A stretch of 15,891 nt of DNA, taken from positions 1 through 15,891 of the forward strand of contig DATBAT010000067.1 of NCBI GenBank assembly GCA_036271375.1, given 5' to 3'. Position numbers and translations under genes: made by a program. Below the pieces are notes generated by a model, which was not told where the DNA came from, ran no database searches, and saw only the letters and a list, made by a program, of their open reading frames with translations. This DNA is from DATBAT01 sp036271375. GTDB lineage: Bacteria > Acidobacteriota > Terriglobia > Terriglobales > Acidobacteriaceae. Shown one piece after another: positions 1 through 6,929 of this stretch. Each line of letters opens with the position of its first letter. Positions within the stretch are counted from its first letter, which is position 1.

Positions 1-1
1 T

Positions 2-2065
2 CAACAATTCGTTATCAGCAACACGAAGACTTTTGGCCCTACCGCTGTGAACGAGGCCCGCTTTAGTTTCTTCCGCACTGCTACCGTCACCGACAAACCC
101 GAAAGCAGCTTTGCCAACCTGTCTGATCTGGGATTCGTGACGGGCGCGGGCACGCTGGGCATCAATCCTTCAGGTCCGACCGGATTTCCCCAAACTGTGC
201 CGCCGATATATTTCAATAACTTCTCTCTCGGGGTGAATACCCTCACTACGTTTCAGCCAAACAACACATTCCACCTCTCCGACGGGTTTTCTAAGGTATT
301 GGGCGCTCACGCTCTAAAGTTCGGAGGTGAGTTCCGCTATCTGCAAATCAACGAGCGCAATACCTGCTCCCCCAACGGAGCATTTTCTTTCGATGGCAGC
401 GAAACCGGTACAGATTTTGCCGACTTCCTGCTCGGCGCGCCCTCAGACTTCAACCAGTGCAGCCAGCAGTTTCTGGACTCGCGCAGCCGTTATGGTGGCG
501 CATATATCCAGGACGCTTACAAAGTGAAGCACAACATTACCCTCAATCTTGGCTTGCGTTGGGAGGCGAGCATGCCCTGGTATGACACGCAGGGCAAGAT
601 TGAGACCATCGTGAAAGGCTTGCAATCGACGCAGTTTCCAACGGCTCCCTTAGGTTGGGTTGTACCTGGTGATCCTGGGATTCCAAGCACCCTCGCCCCA
701 ACCCGGTATAACAACTTCTCTCCCCGTGTGGGACTGGCCTATTCTCCGGGCTTTACTGACGGGTTGGGCGCCAAGATATTCGGCGGCCCAGGAAAGACCA
801 GCATTCGCGTGGCTTACGGCGTCTATTACACCTCAATCGAGGACTTGAACCTCTTTTACGAGGTGGGCGATGCACCTTTCGGACTCTATTGGACTTCGCC
901 GAACCCGCCCATGTTCGCCGAGCCGTACCGAACTCGCCGTGATGGGGTCTCCCAGACGCAGCGTTTCCCTTTTACGTTTCCAACCCCCGGCAGTCCCGAC
1001 AACAAGACGCTCGACTACTCGATTTACCTGCCCATCTCTTATTCTCCGGGCTACGACATACACAACCGGCTTCCTTACGCCGAACACTACAACCTTTCCA
1101 TACAGCGGGAGCTTTCTAAATCCACGGTTCTGACTCTGGCATATGTAGGCACCCAAGGCCATAAACTCATTTCTCAATACGACGCAAACCCCGGTAATGC
1201 TGCGCTCTGTCTCCAGCTCAACGCAATGGGCGCTACTCCTGAATGTGGCCGTGATGGAGAGAACCAGACCTATACGCTACCCGACAACTCGCAGGTTGTT
1301 GGCACGCGTGACACACTCGGTCCAAATTTCAGCCAGAACAACAGCATTACCGCCAACATCGCCAACTCCAACTACAACGCGGCGCAGGTTACCGTCGAAC
1401 GCAAGGCAGCTGATTTCACCTTCCTCGCGGCCTACACATATTCCAAAGCCATCGACAATTCTTCCGGCTTCGGACAGTGGGTCAACTTTTCAAACCCCCG
1501 GCTCAGCCGATCCCTGTCTGCGTTCGACACTACGCACAATTTTGTAGTGAGTTACAACTGGGCGATTCCCTTCAGCCGCGCTTTCTCAAGTCTGCCGAAA
1601 CGCCTGACAGACGGTTGGGGCTTCTCCGGCATTACCCGGTTTACGGGCGGCCTGCCGGTTGGAATTAGCCAGAGCGGGGACTATTCCCTGGTGGGAAGCG
1701 GAAACACTGACACCCCTGATCTGGTGGGAAAGGTCGTAATACAAGACCCGCGTAAACCAGGACCCAGTGGGCCCAATACGTTCTTTCTGCCAGACGCATT
1801 CGCCTCCGGCCAACTGGGACACTTCGGCACATCCAGCCGCCAGTTCTTTCACGGACCGGGCATCAACAACACGGATTTTAGCTTCATGAAGCGGACGGCT
1901 ATCACCGAGTCGACAGCGTTCGAAATACGTTTCGAAATGTTCAACATTTTCAATCACGCTCAGTTCAACAACCCGGACGGCGACTTCAACAGCGACCTCT
2001 TTGGCGTCGTTACCAGCGCGCGCGATCCCCGCATCGGGCAACTGAGTGCCAAGTTTTACTGGTAG
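2..2065 (+). CDS. Oar-like TonB-dependent outer-membrane receptor, 3' part (5' end outside window)
   Basis: The reading frame is open from the window edge, so this is the C-terminal 687 residues of a larger protein. It resembles the β-barrel part of the large Oar-like receptors (carboxypeptidase-regulatory-like N-terminal domain, plug, barrel) common in Acidobacteriota. Visible family features are many alternating aromatic/polar strands, a segment reading YNAAQVTVERK then YTYSKAIDN, and near the end an FEMFNIFNHAQFNNP motif typical of the last strands. The protein ends in FYW, an aromatic C-terminus expected of a BAM-inserted barrel. It sits in the outer membrane; the substrate cannot be deduced. 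Plug and TonB box lie upstream of the window. A GTG at position 47 is an internal codon, not a start, because coding continues upstream of it. A terminator-like hairpin follows, then a TPR gene on the same strand. Confidence 0.88.
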   Translation, partial: QQFVISNTKTFGPTAVNEARFSFFRTATVTDKPESSFANLSDLGFVTGAGTLGINPSGPTGFPQTVPPIYFNNFSLGVNTLTTFQPNNTFHLSDGFSKVLGAHALKFGGEFRYLQINERNTCSPNGAFSFDGSETGTDFADFLLGAPSDFNQCSQQFLDSRSRYGGAYIQDAYKVKHNITLNLGLRWEASMPWYDTQGKIETIVKGLQSTQFPTAPLGWVVPGDPGIPSTLAPTRYNNFSPRVGLAYSPGFTDGLGAKIFGGPGKTSIRVAYGVYYTSIEDLNLFYEVGDAPFGLYWTSPNPPMFAEPYRTRRDGVSQTQRFPFTFPTPGSPDNKTLDYSIYLPISYSPGYDIHNRLPYAEHYNLSIQRELSKSTVLTLAYVGTQGHKLISQYDANPGNAALCLQLNAMGATPECGRDGENQTYTLPDNSQVVGTRDTLGPNFSQNNSITANIANSNYNAAQVTVERKAADFTFLAAYTYSKAIDNSSGFGQWVNFSNPRLSRSLSAFDTTHNFVVSYNWAIPFSRAFSSLPKRLTDGWGFSGITRFTGGLPVGISQSGDYSLVGSGNTDTPDLVGKVVIQDPRKPGPSGPNTFFLPDAFASGQLGHFGTSSRQFFHGPGINNTDFSFMKRTAITESTAFEIRFEMFNIFNHAQFNNPDGDFNSDLFGVVTSARDPRIGQLSAKFYW

Positions 2066-2069
2066 GAAA

Positions 2070-2120
2070 CACGGGAGCAGACTAGGCAGCCATGCCCGGT
2101 CTGATTTCCTTTTGCCCGTG
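2070..2120 (+). terminator. Nested hairpin after the receptor gene, possible terminator
   Basis: Five bases after the receptor stop codon, CAGAC (2078-2082) pairs with GTCTG (2099-2103), and an inner GGC (2085-2087) pairs with GCC (2094-2096). The T-rich tract ATTTCCTTTT follows at 2104-2113. An outer pair, CACGGG (2070-2075) with CCCGTG (2115-2120), encloses the whole structure. The tract is not a pure T-run and there is an internal mismatch, so termination is plausible rather than certain. If it works, the receptor and the TPR gene are separate transcripts. Confidence 0.4.
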
Positions 2121-2156
2121 GAGAACGGTTGATACACTCTGGTAGGGTGTAGGCGA

Positions 2157-3773
2157 ATGCGTTTTTTGGCGTTCCTGGTTCTCTTTTTTTCTGCCTTCTC
2201 GTTTGCCCAAACCGCCGAGACCTATCGTCAGCGCGCTCTGGAATTCTCTCGTCATAAATCCTGGGAGCAGGCTGTTGCCAACTATCATTCGGCACTCGCC
2301 CTGGAACCCAATGATCCGGACACCCACTACAACTTCGCGCTAACCCTGAAATACAGTGGCGCCGCGAGAGAATCCGCCGGAGAGTTTGAAGCCGCTCTAC
2401 GGCTCAGGCCGAAGTGGGCCGAGGCACACTATGGACTAGGAGCAACTTGGTACGACCTGCACGATCAAGAGGCCGCCGTAAATGAGCTTCGCGCGGCTGT
2501 AGAACTTGATCCACAAAATGTTGGCGCGCACCGTTTTTTGGCTCGAATTTTCGCCGAGCAAAACAATCCTTCCGCCGCGAAACGCGAATTGATCCAAGCC
2601 ATCAAGTCAAAGCCGTCGGCTGAAATGTACCTCGAATTGGGGTTAGTCGAAGGACAACTCGGCAATCTAGCCGGCGCGACCGCTGAGTTTCGCAGCGCCC
2701 TCCGGCTCAACCCAAGATTCGCGCCCGCGCATTCGCTCCTCGGGGTAACGCTGCGACGCCAGGGCGATCACACCGGAGCGCTCGCTCAATTCCTCAAAGC
2801 AGTAGAAATCACCCCTAAGGATCCGGAAGCTCAATTCAACCTTGGCATGGAACTCAAGTCGCAGGGCAAAGTGACGGCCGCGATTGCGGCGTTCCGGCGC
2901 GCCATCGAACTCAAGCCTGATCTGGAAAAAGCGAGCTACAACCTTGGTATCGCTTTGCGTGCTGAAGGCGAAACCGCCGCGGCACAGAAGCAGTTGAAAG
3001 AACTGGAGGCACTGCACCAGTTTCGCGAACGGTTGGCGCAGTCGAAATATCTAATTCTCCAGGGCGTTGACGCGTTGAAGCAGGAAAAGGTCGACGAGGC
3101 ATTGGCGCTTTTCCAGAAATCCGCCGACCAGAGTCCTGAGTTACCGACCGCCCACTACTATCTTGGCCTAGCCTGGGCACGCAAAAGCGATGCCGCACGT
3201 GCACTGGCATCCTACGAGAAAGCGCTCGAACTCAAACCGGATTATGCCCAAGCTCACTCCGGCATCGGCCTGCTCTATTGGGCCCAGAACGATCGAACCC
3301 ATGCGCTCGAAGAATTTCACCAGGCGGTGATGTCCGATCCCGATCTTGCCGAGGCTCACTACAATCTGGGATTGGCTCTCTCCAAACTGGGGCGGCTTGA
3401 TGAAGCGATCGCGGAGCTGAATGAAGCAATTGTTCTCGATCCCAAATACGCAGACGCCAGGATCCAACTTGGGCTGGTCCTCAGCCAAAATAACGACACG
3501 TCGGGCGCAACCAACGTTTTCCGCGATCTGGTGAGCCGCGATCCGAAGCTTGCAGAAGCCCACAATAATCTCGGGCTGCTTCTACTGCAGGCGGGAAATA
3601 TTCACGAAGCGCGCTTGGAGTTCGACAAGGCTGTGCTCCTGAAGCCAGCTTTCGCGGAAGCCCACTATAACCTCGCACTGGCCCTGCAACAGGAAGGCAA
3701 GCAAGCGGAATCAAACACGGAATTCGAGAAGGCCTACGCGATCGCGCCCGAGTTGCGGGCCCACACCCAGTAA
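2157..3773 (+). CDS. Secreted tetratricopeptide-repeat protein, about 15 TPR units
   Basis: This is a 538-residue protein. Residues 1-18 form a signal peptide (MR, then a Leu/Phe-rich core, ending SFAQ), so it is probably periplasmic or envelope-associated. Almost all the rest is TPR units of 34 residues, each with the canonical W/Y-L-G-Y-A-F-A-P pattern. Many open with AEAHYNLG-like helices and close with ALxLxP, from about residue 20 to 530. I count about 15 units; the eighth is interrupted by a short charged insertion near residues 275-295. There is no catalytic domain. TPR arrays bind other proteins, so a scaffold or assembly role is the most that can be inferred. The ATG follows a modest AGG-containing ribosome site at 2151-2153. 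The gene lies 91 bp after the receptor on the same strand. The repeats make orthology by eye unreliable. Confidence 0.88.
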   Translation: MRFLAFLVLFFSAFSFAQTAETYRQRALEFSRHKSWEQAVANYHSALALEPNDPDTHYNFALTLKYSGAARESAGEFEAALRLRPKWAEAHYGLGATWYDLHDQEAAVNELRAAVELDPQNVGAHRFLARIFAEQNNPSAAKRELIQAIKSKPSAEMYLELGLVEGQLGNLAGATAEFRSALRLNPRFAPAHSLLGVTLRRQGDHTGALAQFLKAVEITPKDPEAQFNLGMELKSQGKVTAAIAAFRRAIELKPDLEKASYNLGIALRAEGETAAAQKQLKELEALHQFRERLAQSKYLILQGVDALKQEKVDEALALFQKSADQSPELPTAHYYLGLAWARKSDAARALASYEKALELKPDYAQAHSGIGLLYWAQNDRTHALEEFHQAVMSDPDLAEAHYNLGLALSKLGRLDEAIAELNEAIVLDPKYADARIQLGLVLSQNNDTSGATNVFRDLVSRDPKLAEAHNNLGLLLLQAGNIHEARLEFDKAVLLKPAFAEAHYNLALALQQEGKQAESNTEFEKAYAIAPELRAHTQ

Positions 3774-3931
3774 TTTCAGGTCTGCTCCCTCGCTTTTCAA
3801 TATCTCGCAGTCTGCGTCAAGTGACGTGCTTCGGCCTATCCGTTCAGGCGAAAGGGCGGCGGCGGAAGTCTTAGCAAGATTAGAAAATAGATCTGCAATG
3901 CCGCAAACCGTCAGTGATGTTGGGAAATTTT

Positions 3932-4008
3932 TGGTGGCGGCGCGTGGACTCGAACCACGGACCTACGGATTATGAGACCGTCGCTCTAACCACCTGAGCT
4001 ACGCCGCC
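3932..4008 (-). tRNA. tRNA-Met (CAU), elongator type, CCA encoded
   Basis: The minus strand folds into a full 77-nt cloverleaf. The acceptor stem is GGCGGCG/CGCCGCC, the D-arm is GCTC...GAGC, the anticodon loop is CTCATAA, and the T-arm is CGTGG-TTCGAGT-CCACG. The discriminator is A and the CCA end is encoded. The anticodon CAT reads AUG. The A11-T24-like D-stem and the 1-72 G-C pair argue against an initiator tRNA, whose first pair is usually mismatched. The innermost anticodon-stem pair is a T-T mismatch. A tRNA-Ile2 with a lysidine-modified CAU anticodon cannot be fully excluded by eye, but the overall match is closer to elongator Met. It stands in a 357-bp gap (3774-4130) in which I see no protein-coding gene. 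Confidence 0.93.
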
Positions 4009-4040
4009 ATGCTTGCAGAAAGTTGCGTGTGGGCTTTATT

Positions 4041-4065
4041 ACCGGTATCGGCTTATGCCGACGGT
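4041..4065 (-). other. Hairpin between the response regulator and the tRNA
   Basis: TCGGC (4048-4052) pairs with GCCGA (4057-4061) around a TTAT loop, and the flanking ACCG (4041-4044) can pair with CGGT (4062-4065). It lies between the stop of the response regulator and the start of the tRNA, both on the minus strand. No T-run follows on the minus strand (it reads AATAAAGCCC), so this is not a classic intrinsic terminator. It could be a weak or Rho-assisted 3' end of the regulator mRNA, or a processing structure ahead of the tRNA. Confidence 0.35.
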
Positions 4066-4130
4066 GCTGTAGGCTCACTTATGTCCTGGTCGATTGTAGA
4101 CGGGGAGCTAGGGAGCGCGCAACGCTTCGG

Positions 4131-4577
4131 CTAAACGGGTTGACCGCAGGCTACGCTTCCGCCTTGCCGTTTGGGGGGCTCGGTTGAAATCTGCGATTCG
4201 AAGAAGTATCCGCCTTGCAGCAACGCCTTAACTCCCTCCACCACTTCGGCACCGTTTTCCTTGGTGATTGCGCCGCGGAATCCTGCGCCGCAGATGTCCT
4301 GAATTGCCGGGCCTACTATTTGTTGCACGGTCACCAGCAGGACGGGAAGCTCTGGCCTGAGGCCGGATATTTCCCGGCAGGCATCGAGGCCGTTCATTTT
4401 CGGCATGCTCAGATCCATGATCACCAGATCTGGCGAGAGTTGCATGGTTTTTAAAACTGCATCGATTCCATCGTGAGCTTCCCCACAAACTTTCCAATCA
4501 GGGTTCATCTCGAGCAATCTGCGGAGTAAGAGTCGAATGGTGGCGTCATCGTCGGCGATTAGGATACGAGTTGGCAA
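4131..4577 (-). CDS. Single-domain response regulator (CheY/NarL-type receiver only)
   Basis: From a TTG start this gives 148 residues with a complete receiver domain. It has the acidic cluster D9-D10-D11, the phospho-acceptor D55 in IMDLSMP, T83 after the fourth strand (LLVT), and the conserved K106 in AITK. The stretch ALLQGGYFF after the domain resembles the linker in NarL/FixJ regulators, but no helix-turn-helix follows, only about 25 low-complexity residues. It therefore probably acts by protein-protein contact or in a phosphorelay. No histidine kinase is in the window. I chose TTG at 4577 because GAAGGA lies 9 bases before it, the protein then begins immediately ahead of the first β-strand, and a promoter-like sequence (4618-4647) sits just upstream. 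A longer in-frame ATG at 4694 would start beyond that promoter and add 39 residues unlike a receiver. It is divergent from kdsB. Confidence 0.87.
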   Translation of the reverse strand: MPTRILIADDDATIRLLLRRLLEMNPDWKVCGEAHDGIDAVLKTMQLSPDLVIMDLSMPKMNGLDACREISGLRPELPVLLVTVQQIVGPAIQDICGAGFRGAITKENGAEVVEGVKALLQGGYFFESQISTEPPKRQGGSVACGQPV

Positions 4578-4617
4578 GGAACTTTTTCCTTCTACGCAAC
4601 TTTCGCGGTTGTATTCA

Positions 4618-4647
4618 ATTATGAAGATGCGTCGATGTGATCCGCAA
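4618..4647 (-). promoter_or_regulatory. Candidate sigma-70 promoter of the response regulator
   Basis: On the minus strand TTGCGG (4647-4642) is followed after 18 bases by CATAAT (4623-4618), which matches five of six positions of a -10 box. Transcription would begin near 4611 and leave a leader of about 34 bases before the TTG start at 4577. The -35 matches only at TTG. The call rests on motif match and position alone. Confidence 0.35.
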
Positions 4648-4732
4648 TACGGTTTTTTCCGTAGCACTCGGTTACGAAAGTGCGTTGGCAACACGACATA
4701 GCAGCGAATGTGTCAGACTTAGATGGAACCCC

Positions 4733-5464
4733 ATGAACGCCATTGCCGTGATTCCCGCGCGCCTTGCCTCGACCCGAATGGAGCGGAAGATGCTCCGCGA
4801 AATCGCCGGGAAGCCTCTACTGGCGCTGGTCTACGAGGCAGTCCGATCCTCGCCATTACTGAGTGACGTCATCATTGCAACGGATTCCGACGAGATCATG
4901 GATGTCTGCGTGCACCGTGGCTGGAAGGCACAGATGACTTCTTCTTCACACCGCAGTGGGACTGAACGTGTGCATGAAGTGGCGAACCAGGTCTCGGCCG
5001 ACGTTTATTTGAATATCCAGGGAGATGAGCCACTCACGCGTGCAGAACACATCGCTTCCCTACTTGCGGTAATGGAGAGCGAGTCGGTGCAGGTTGGCAC
5101 CTTGAAGACTCCAGCGGCGGCTACGGACATCCATAATCCCAATGCAGTGAAGGTGGTGACCGACGCAACCGGGCAGGCGCTTTATTTTTCGCGGGCGACT
5201 ATTCCCTTCGACCGCGATAAAACTCAGCCTGCTTACTTTAAGCATTTGGGATATTACGGCTATCGCAAACCAGCACTCGATCTCTTCGTGCGGCTGGGGG
5301 AATCGTCTCTGGAAAAAAGTGAGAGGCTGGAACAACTTCGCTTTCTGGAAAGCGGCGTTCCCATTCACGTGGCGGAAACGCCTTTCGACACGGTTGGCGT
5401 GGATACCGAGGAAGACCTGCGCCGAGTAGAACAGATCATCCTCGGGATGAAAGAGGTTGAATGA
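4733..5464 (+). CDS. kdsB: 3-deoxy-manno-octulosonate cytidylyltransferase (CMP-KDO synthetase)
   Basis: This 243-residue protein has the usual KdsB length. It activates KDO with CTP to CMP-KDO in the cytoplasm, the donor for the inner core of lipopolysaccharide. Family motifs in order are the nucleotide-binding IPARLASTRMERKML (residues 7-21), GKPLL (26-30), ATDSDEI (49-55), HRSGTERVHEV (73-83), NIQGDEP with its Mg-binding aspartate (94-100), VKVVTDATG (139-147), YFSRATIPFDR (151-161), KHLGYYGYR (170-178), LEQLRFLE (199-206) and DTVGVDTEEDL near the end. I chose ATG 4733 because it puts the nucleotide-binding strand at residue 4. An in-frame ATG at 4637 would add 32 unrelated residues. The ribosome site is weak (GGA 7 bases upstream). 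kdsA and other KDO genes are not adjacent. Confidence 0.96.
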   Translation: MNAIAVIPARLASTRMERKMLREIAGKPLLALVYEAVRSSPLLSDVIIATDSDEIMDVCVHRGWKAQMTSSSHRSGTERVHEVANQVSADVYLNIQGDEPLTRAEHIASLLAVMESESVQVGTLKTPAAATDIHNPNAVKVVTDATGQALYFSRATIPFDRDKTQPAYFKHLGYYGYRKPALDLFVRLGESSLEKSERLEQLRFLESGVPIHVAETPFDTVGVDTEEDLRRVEQIILGMKEVE

Positions 5465-5477
5465 GGATGGGAACACA

Positions 5478-5506
5478 AGGTCCCTCGGCTTCGCTCGGGA
5501 CGACAG
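5478..5506. repeat. REP-like dispersed repeat, short unit
   Basis: This 29-bp segment begins AGGTCCCTC and ends GACGACAG, with GCTTCGCTCGGG in the middle. The second unit 23 bp downstream has the same start and a near-identical end in the same orientation. The sequence resembles widespread intergenic repeats whose spurious translations read PERSRGT. It lies between the convergent 3' ends of kdsB and rsgA, the usual place for such elements. The family comparison is from memory. Confidence 0.6.
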
Positions 5507-5528
5507 GGTAGATGGTTACGTATTAAGC

Positions 5529-5590
5529 AGGTCCCTCCACTCCGCAATGCCTTTCGCTTCGCTCGGGGCCCGCTCCGGTCGAGATGACAG
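5529..5590. repeat. REP-like dispersed repeat, long unit
   Basis: This 62-bp segment begins AGGTCCCTCC, contains TTCGCTTCGCTCGGGG and GCTCCGGTCGAG, and ends GATGACAG. It shares both ends with the unit at 5478-5506, but has about 33 additional internal bases including a GGGCCC palindrome. On the other strand it starts CTGTCATCTCGACCGG, a form I recognise from dispersed repeats in acidobacterial and other genomes. It may act in mRNA 3'-end stabilisation between the two convergent genes. Confidence 0.65.
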
Positions 5591-5627
5591 AGTGATAAAA
5601 GGTTTTTGGCTCTGAGCGGATAGTTCA

Positions 5628-6677
5628 CTACTCCTTTGCGGGATGGCGCATGGCTTTGTGAATCTTCTTCCACTGTTCTTTCTGTTCACGAGCTAATTTC
5701 GGATCGGCTTTGCGCCGCTGAAATTCCAGTTCGGCGCGGAGTTTGCGATAACTTTCTAGGCGGTCGAGGTCGAGTTGTCCAGAATCTGCCGCCGCGATCA
5801 CCGCGCAACCGGGCTCCGCAGTGTGGTTGCAATCGCGAAAGCGGCATTGGTCGCCCAAGGCTGCGATGTCGTCGAAAGTTTTCTCCACTCCTTCGTCGTT
5901 TCCCCACAATTGCAGTTCACGCATGCCGGGTGTATCGATGAGCATGCCGCCGCCTTCGAGAAAGATCATTTGCCGGGTGGTGGTGGTATGGCGTCCACGG
6001 TCATCGGCTTCGCGCACCGGCGCGGTGGCCAGCGCTTTTCCTGCCAGCTTATTAATGATGGTCGATTTACCCACACCAGATGATCCGACGAGAGCGGTGG
6101 TTTCACCCGGCTGAATGTGCTGCCACACGCAGTCGATGCCCCCTTCTTCGAGCGCGCTCAAACGGTGGACGGGAACACCGCCAGCCAGACCGGCTAACTC
6201 CGCTTCGAAAATGCCGGGATCCGCACAGAGATCAGCTTTGTTCAGTAACACCACCGGCCGAGCGCCGCCGTCCCACACCAAAGTCAGGTAGCGTTCCAGA
6301 CGACGCGGGTTGAAGTCACGGTTCAAGCTTGTGACAACAAACACGACATCGAGATTTGCGGCGACGATCTGCTCGCGCAGTTCGCGTCCGACCACTTTGC
6401 GTGAAAGCTTCGTGCGCCGGGAAAGGATGTGGTCAATCTGCGCGTGCATCGACGGCCGTTCGGTGATCCCCACCCAATCGCCTACCGCGGGATATCCGCC
6501 GCCGCGGCGCAGCTTGGCTTCGACTTCGGCGAGGAATTCTGCTTCCTCGGTTCGAACGCGATAAAGACCTCTTAGTTCTTCAACCACGCGCGCAGGCTGT
6601 AACGACAGCCCTGCGAGTTGCTTCCATTGGTCAGCAAAAAAAGAATTCCATCCCATGGCTTTCAGTGACAGGTGCAC
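5628..6677 (-). CDS. rsgA: Ribosome small subunit-dependent GTPase A
   Basis: RsgA is a circularly permuted GTPase that helps late maturation of the 30S subunit. The 349-residue protein has an N-terminal OB-fold (about 30-105). The G-motifs follow in permuted order: G4 NKAD (146-149), G5 SAL (174-176), the P-loop GSSGVGKST (198-206), the threonine-rich switch RHTTTT (229-234) and G3 DTPG (248-251). The zinc site is C278, C283, H285 and C291, in the family spacing C-x4-C-x-H-x5-C. A basic C-terminal helix (about 315-349) probably binds rRNA. I chose GTG 6677 because a perfect AAGGAG lies 6 bases before it. A TTG at 6707 would add 10 residues and place that site inside the gene; ATG 6656 is also possible. 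It converges on kdsB. Confidence 0.96.
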   Translation of the reverse strand: MHLSLKAMGWNSFFADQWKQLAGLSLQPARVVEELRGLYRVRTEEAEFLAEVEAKLRRGGGYPAVGDWVGITERPSMHAQIDHILSRRTKLSRKVVGRELREQIVAANLDVVFVVTSLNRDFNPRRLERYLTLVWDGGARPVVLLNKADLCADPGIFEAELAGLAGGVPVHRLSALEEGGIDCVWQHIQPGETTALVGSSGVGKSTIINKLAGKALATAPVREADDRGRHTTTTRQMIFLEGGGMLIDTPGMRELQLWGNDEGVEKTFDDIAALGDQCRFRDCNHTAEPGCAVIAAADSGQLDLDRLESYRKLRAELEFQRRKADPKLAREQKEQWKKIHKAMRHPAKE

Positions 6678-6683
6678 GCAAAT

Positions 6684-6689
6684 CTCCTT
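6684..6689 (-). promoter_or_regulatory. Ribosome binding site deciding the rsgA start
   Basis: The minus strand reads AAGGAG, then six bases, then GTG at 6677. This perfect Shine-Dalgarno match makes GTG the preferred initiator over the upstream TTG and the downstream ATG. Confidence 0.75.
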
Positions 6690-6781
6690 TTGGACCGTCG
6701 GATCCAAGCGGGCCGCGAACGGATTTTGGCCGCGGCAAAGAAGAATGTGATCTGACCTGAATTGGCTAATTGCAGAAATTC

Positions 6782-6828
6782 GAGGCAGACCTATGCAGTC
6801 GCGTGGAAACTGCAGTCATAGGCGCCTC
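6782..6828. other. Long imperfect hairpin upstream of rsgA
   Basis: Three nested complementary pairs occur in order: GAGGC (6782-6786) with GCCTC (6824-6828), CCTATG (6790-6795) with CATAGG (6817-6822), and GCAGT (6795-6799) with ACTGC, with small bulges. The structure lies 105-150 bases upstream of the rsgA GTG, in DNA without a recognisable gene (6678 to about 6929). It could be a 5' leader structure of rsgA, a 3' end of a lost gene, or a remnant of a small mobile element. I recognise no riboswitch family in it. Confidence 0.5.
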
Positions 6829-6929
6829 CTGAGGAATGGTTCCAAGCCGTGAGGCCCAGATGGTGCAAGGGTAGGTCGCCGAACGTGGTCAAGTCAAGCT
6901 GACATAACCTGCGCTTCTATTTTTAGTAG

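Noticed and set aside
1586..2137. A 183-codon minus-strand frame under the end of the receptor gene
   Set aside because: It is antisense to a clear TonB-dependent receptor barrel and has no motif of its own.
3932..4008. Reading the CAU tRNA as initiator tRNA-fMet or as tRNA-Ile2
   Set aside because: The first acceptor pair is a normal G-C, unlike initiator tRNA. The overall sequence is closer to elongator Met than to Ile2, although Ile2 cannot be excluded without a covariance model.
4041..4065. Hairpin taken as a strong intrinsic terminator for the response regulator
   Set aside because: No T-run follows on the minus strand, so it is listed only as a hairpin.
5365..5673. A 102-codon minus-strand frame between kdsB and rsgA
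   Set aside because: Its translation (CHLDRSG, RPERSRG) is the well-known false protein produced by REP-like repeats.
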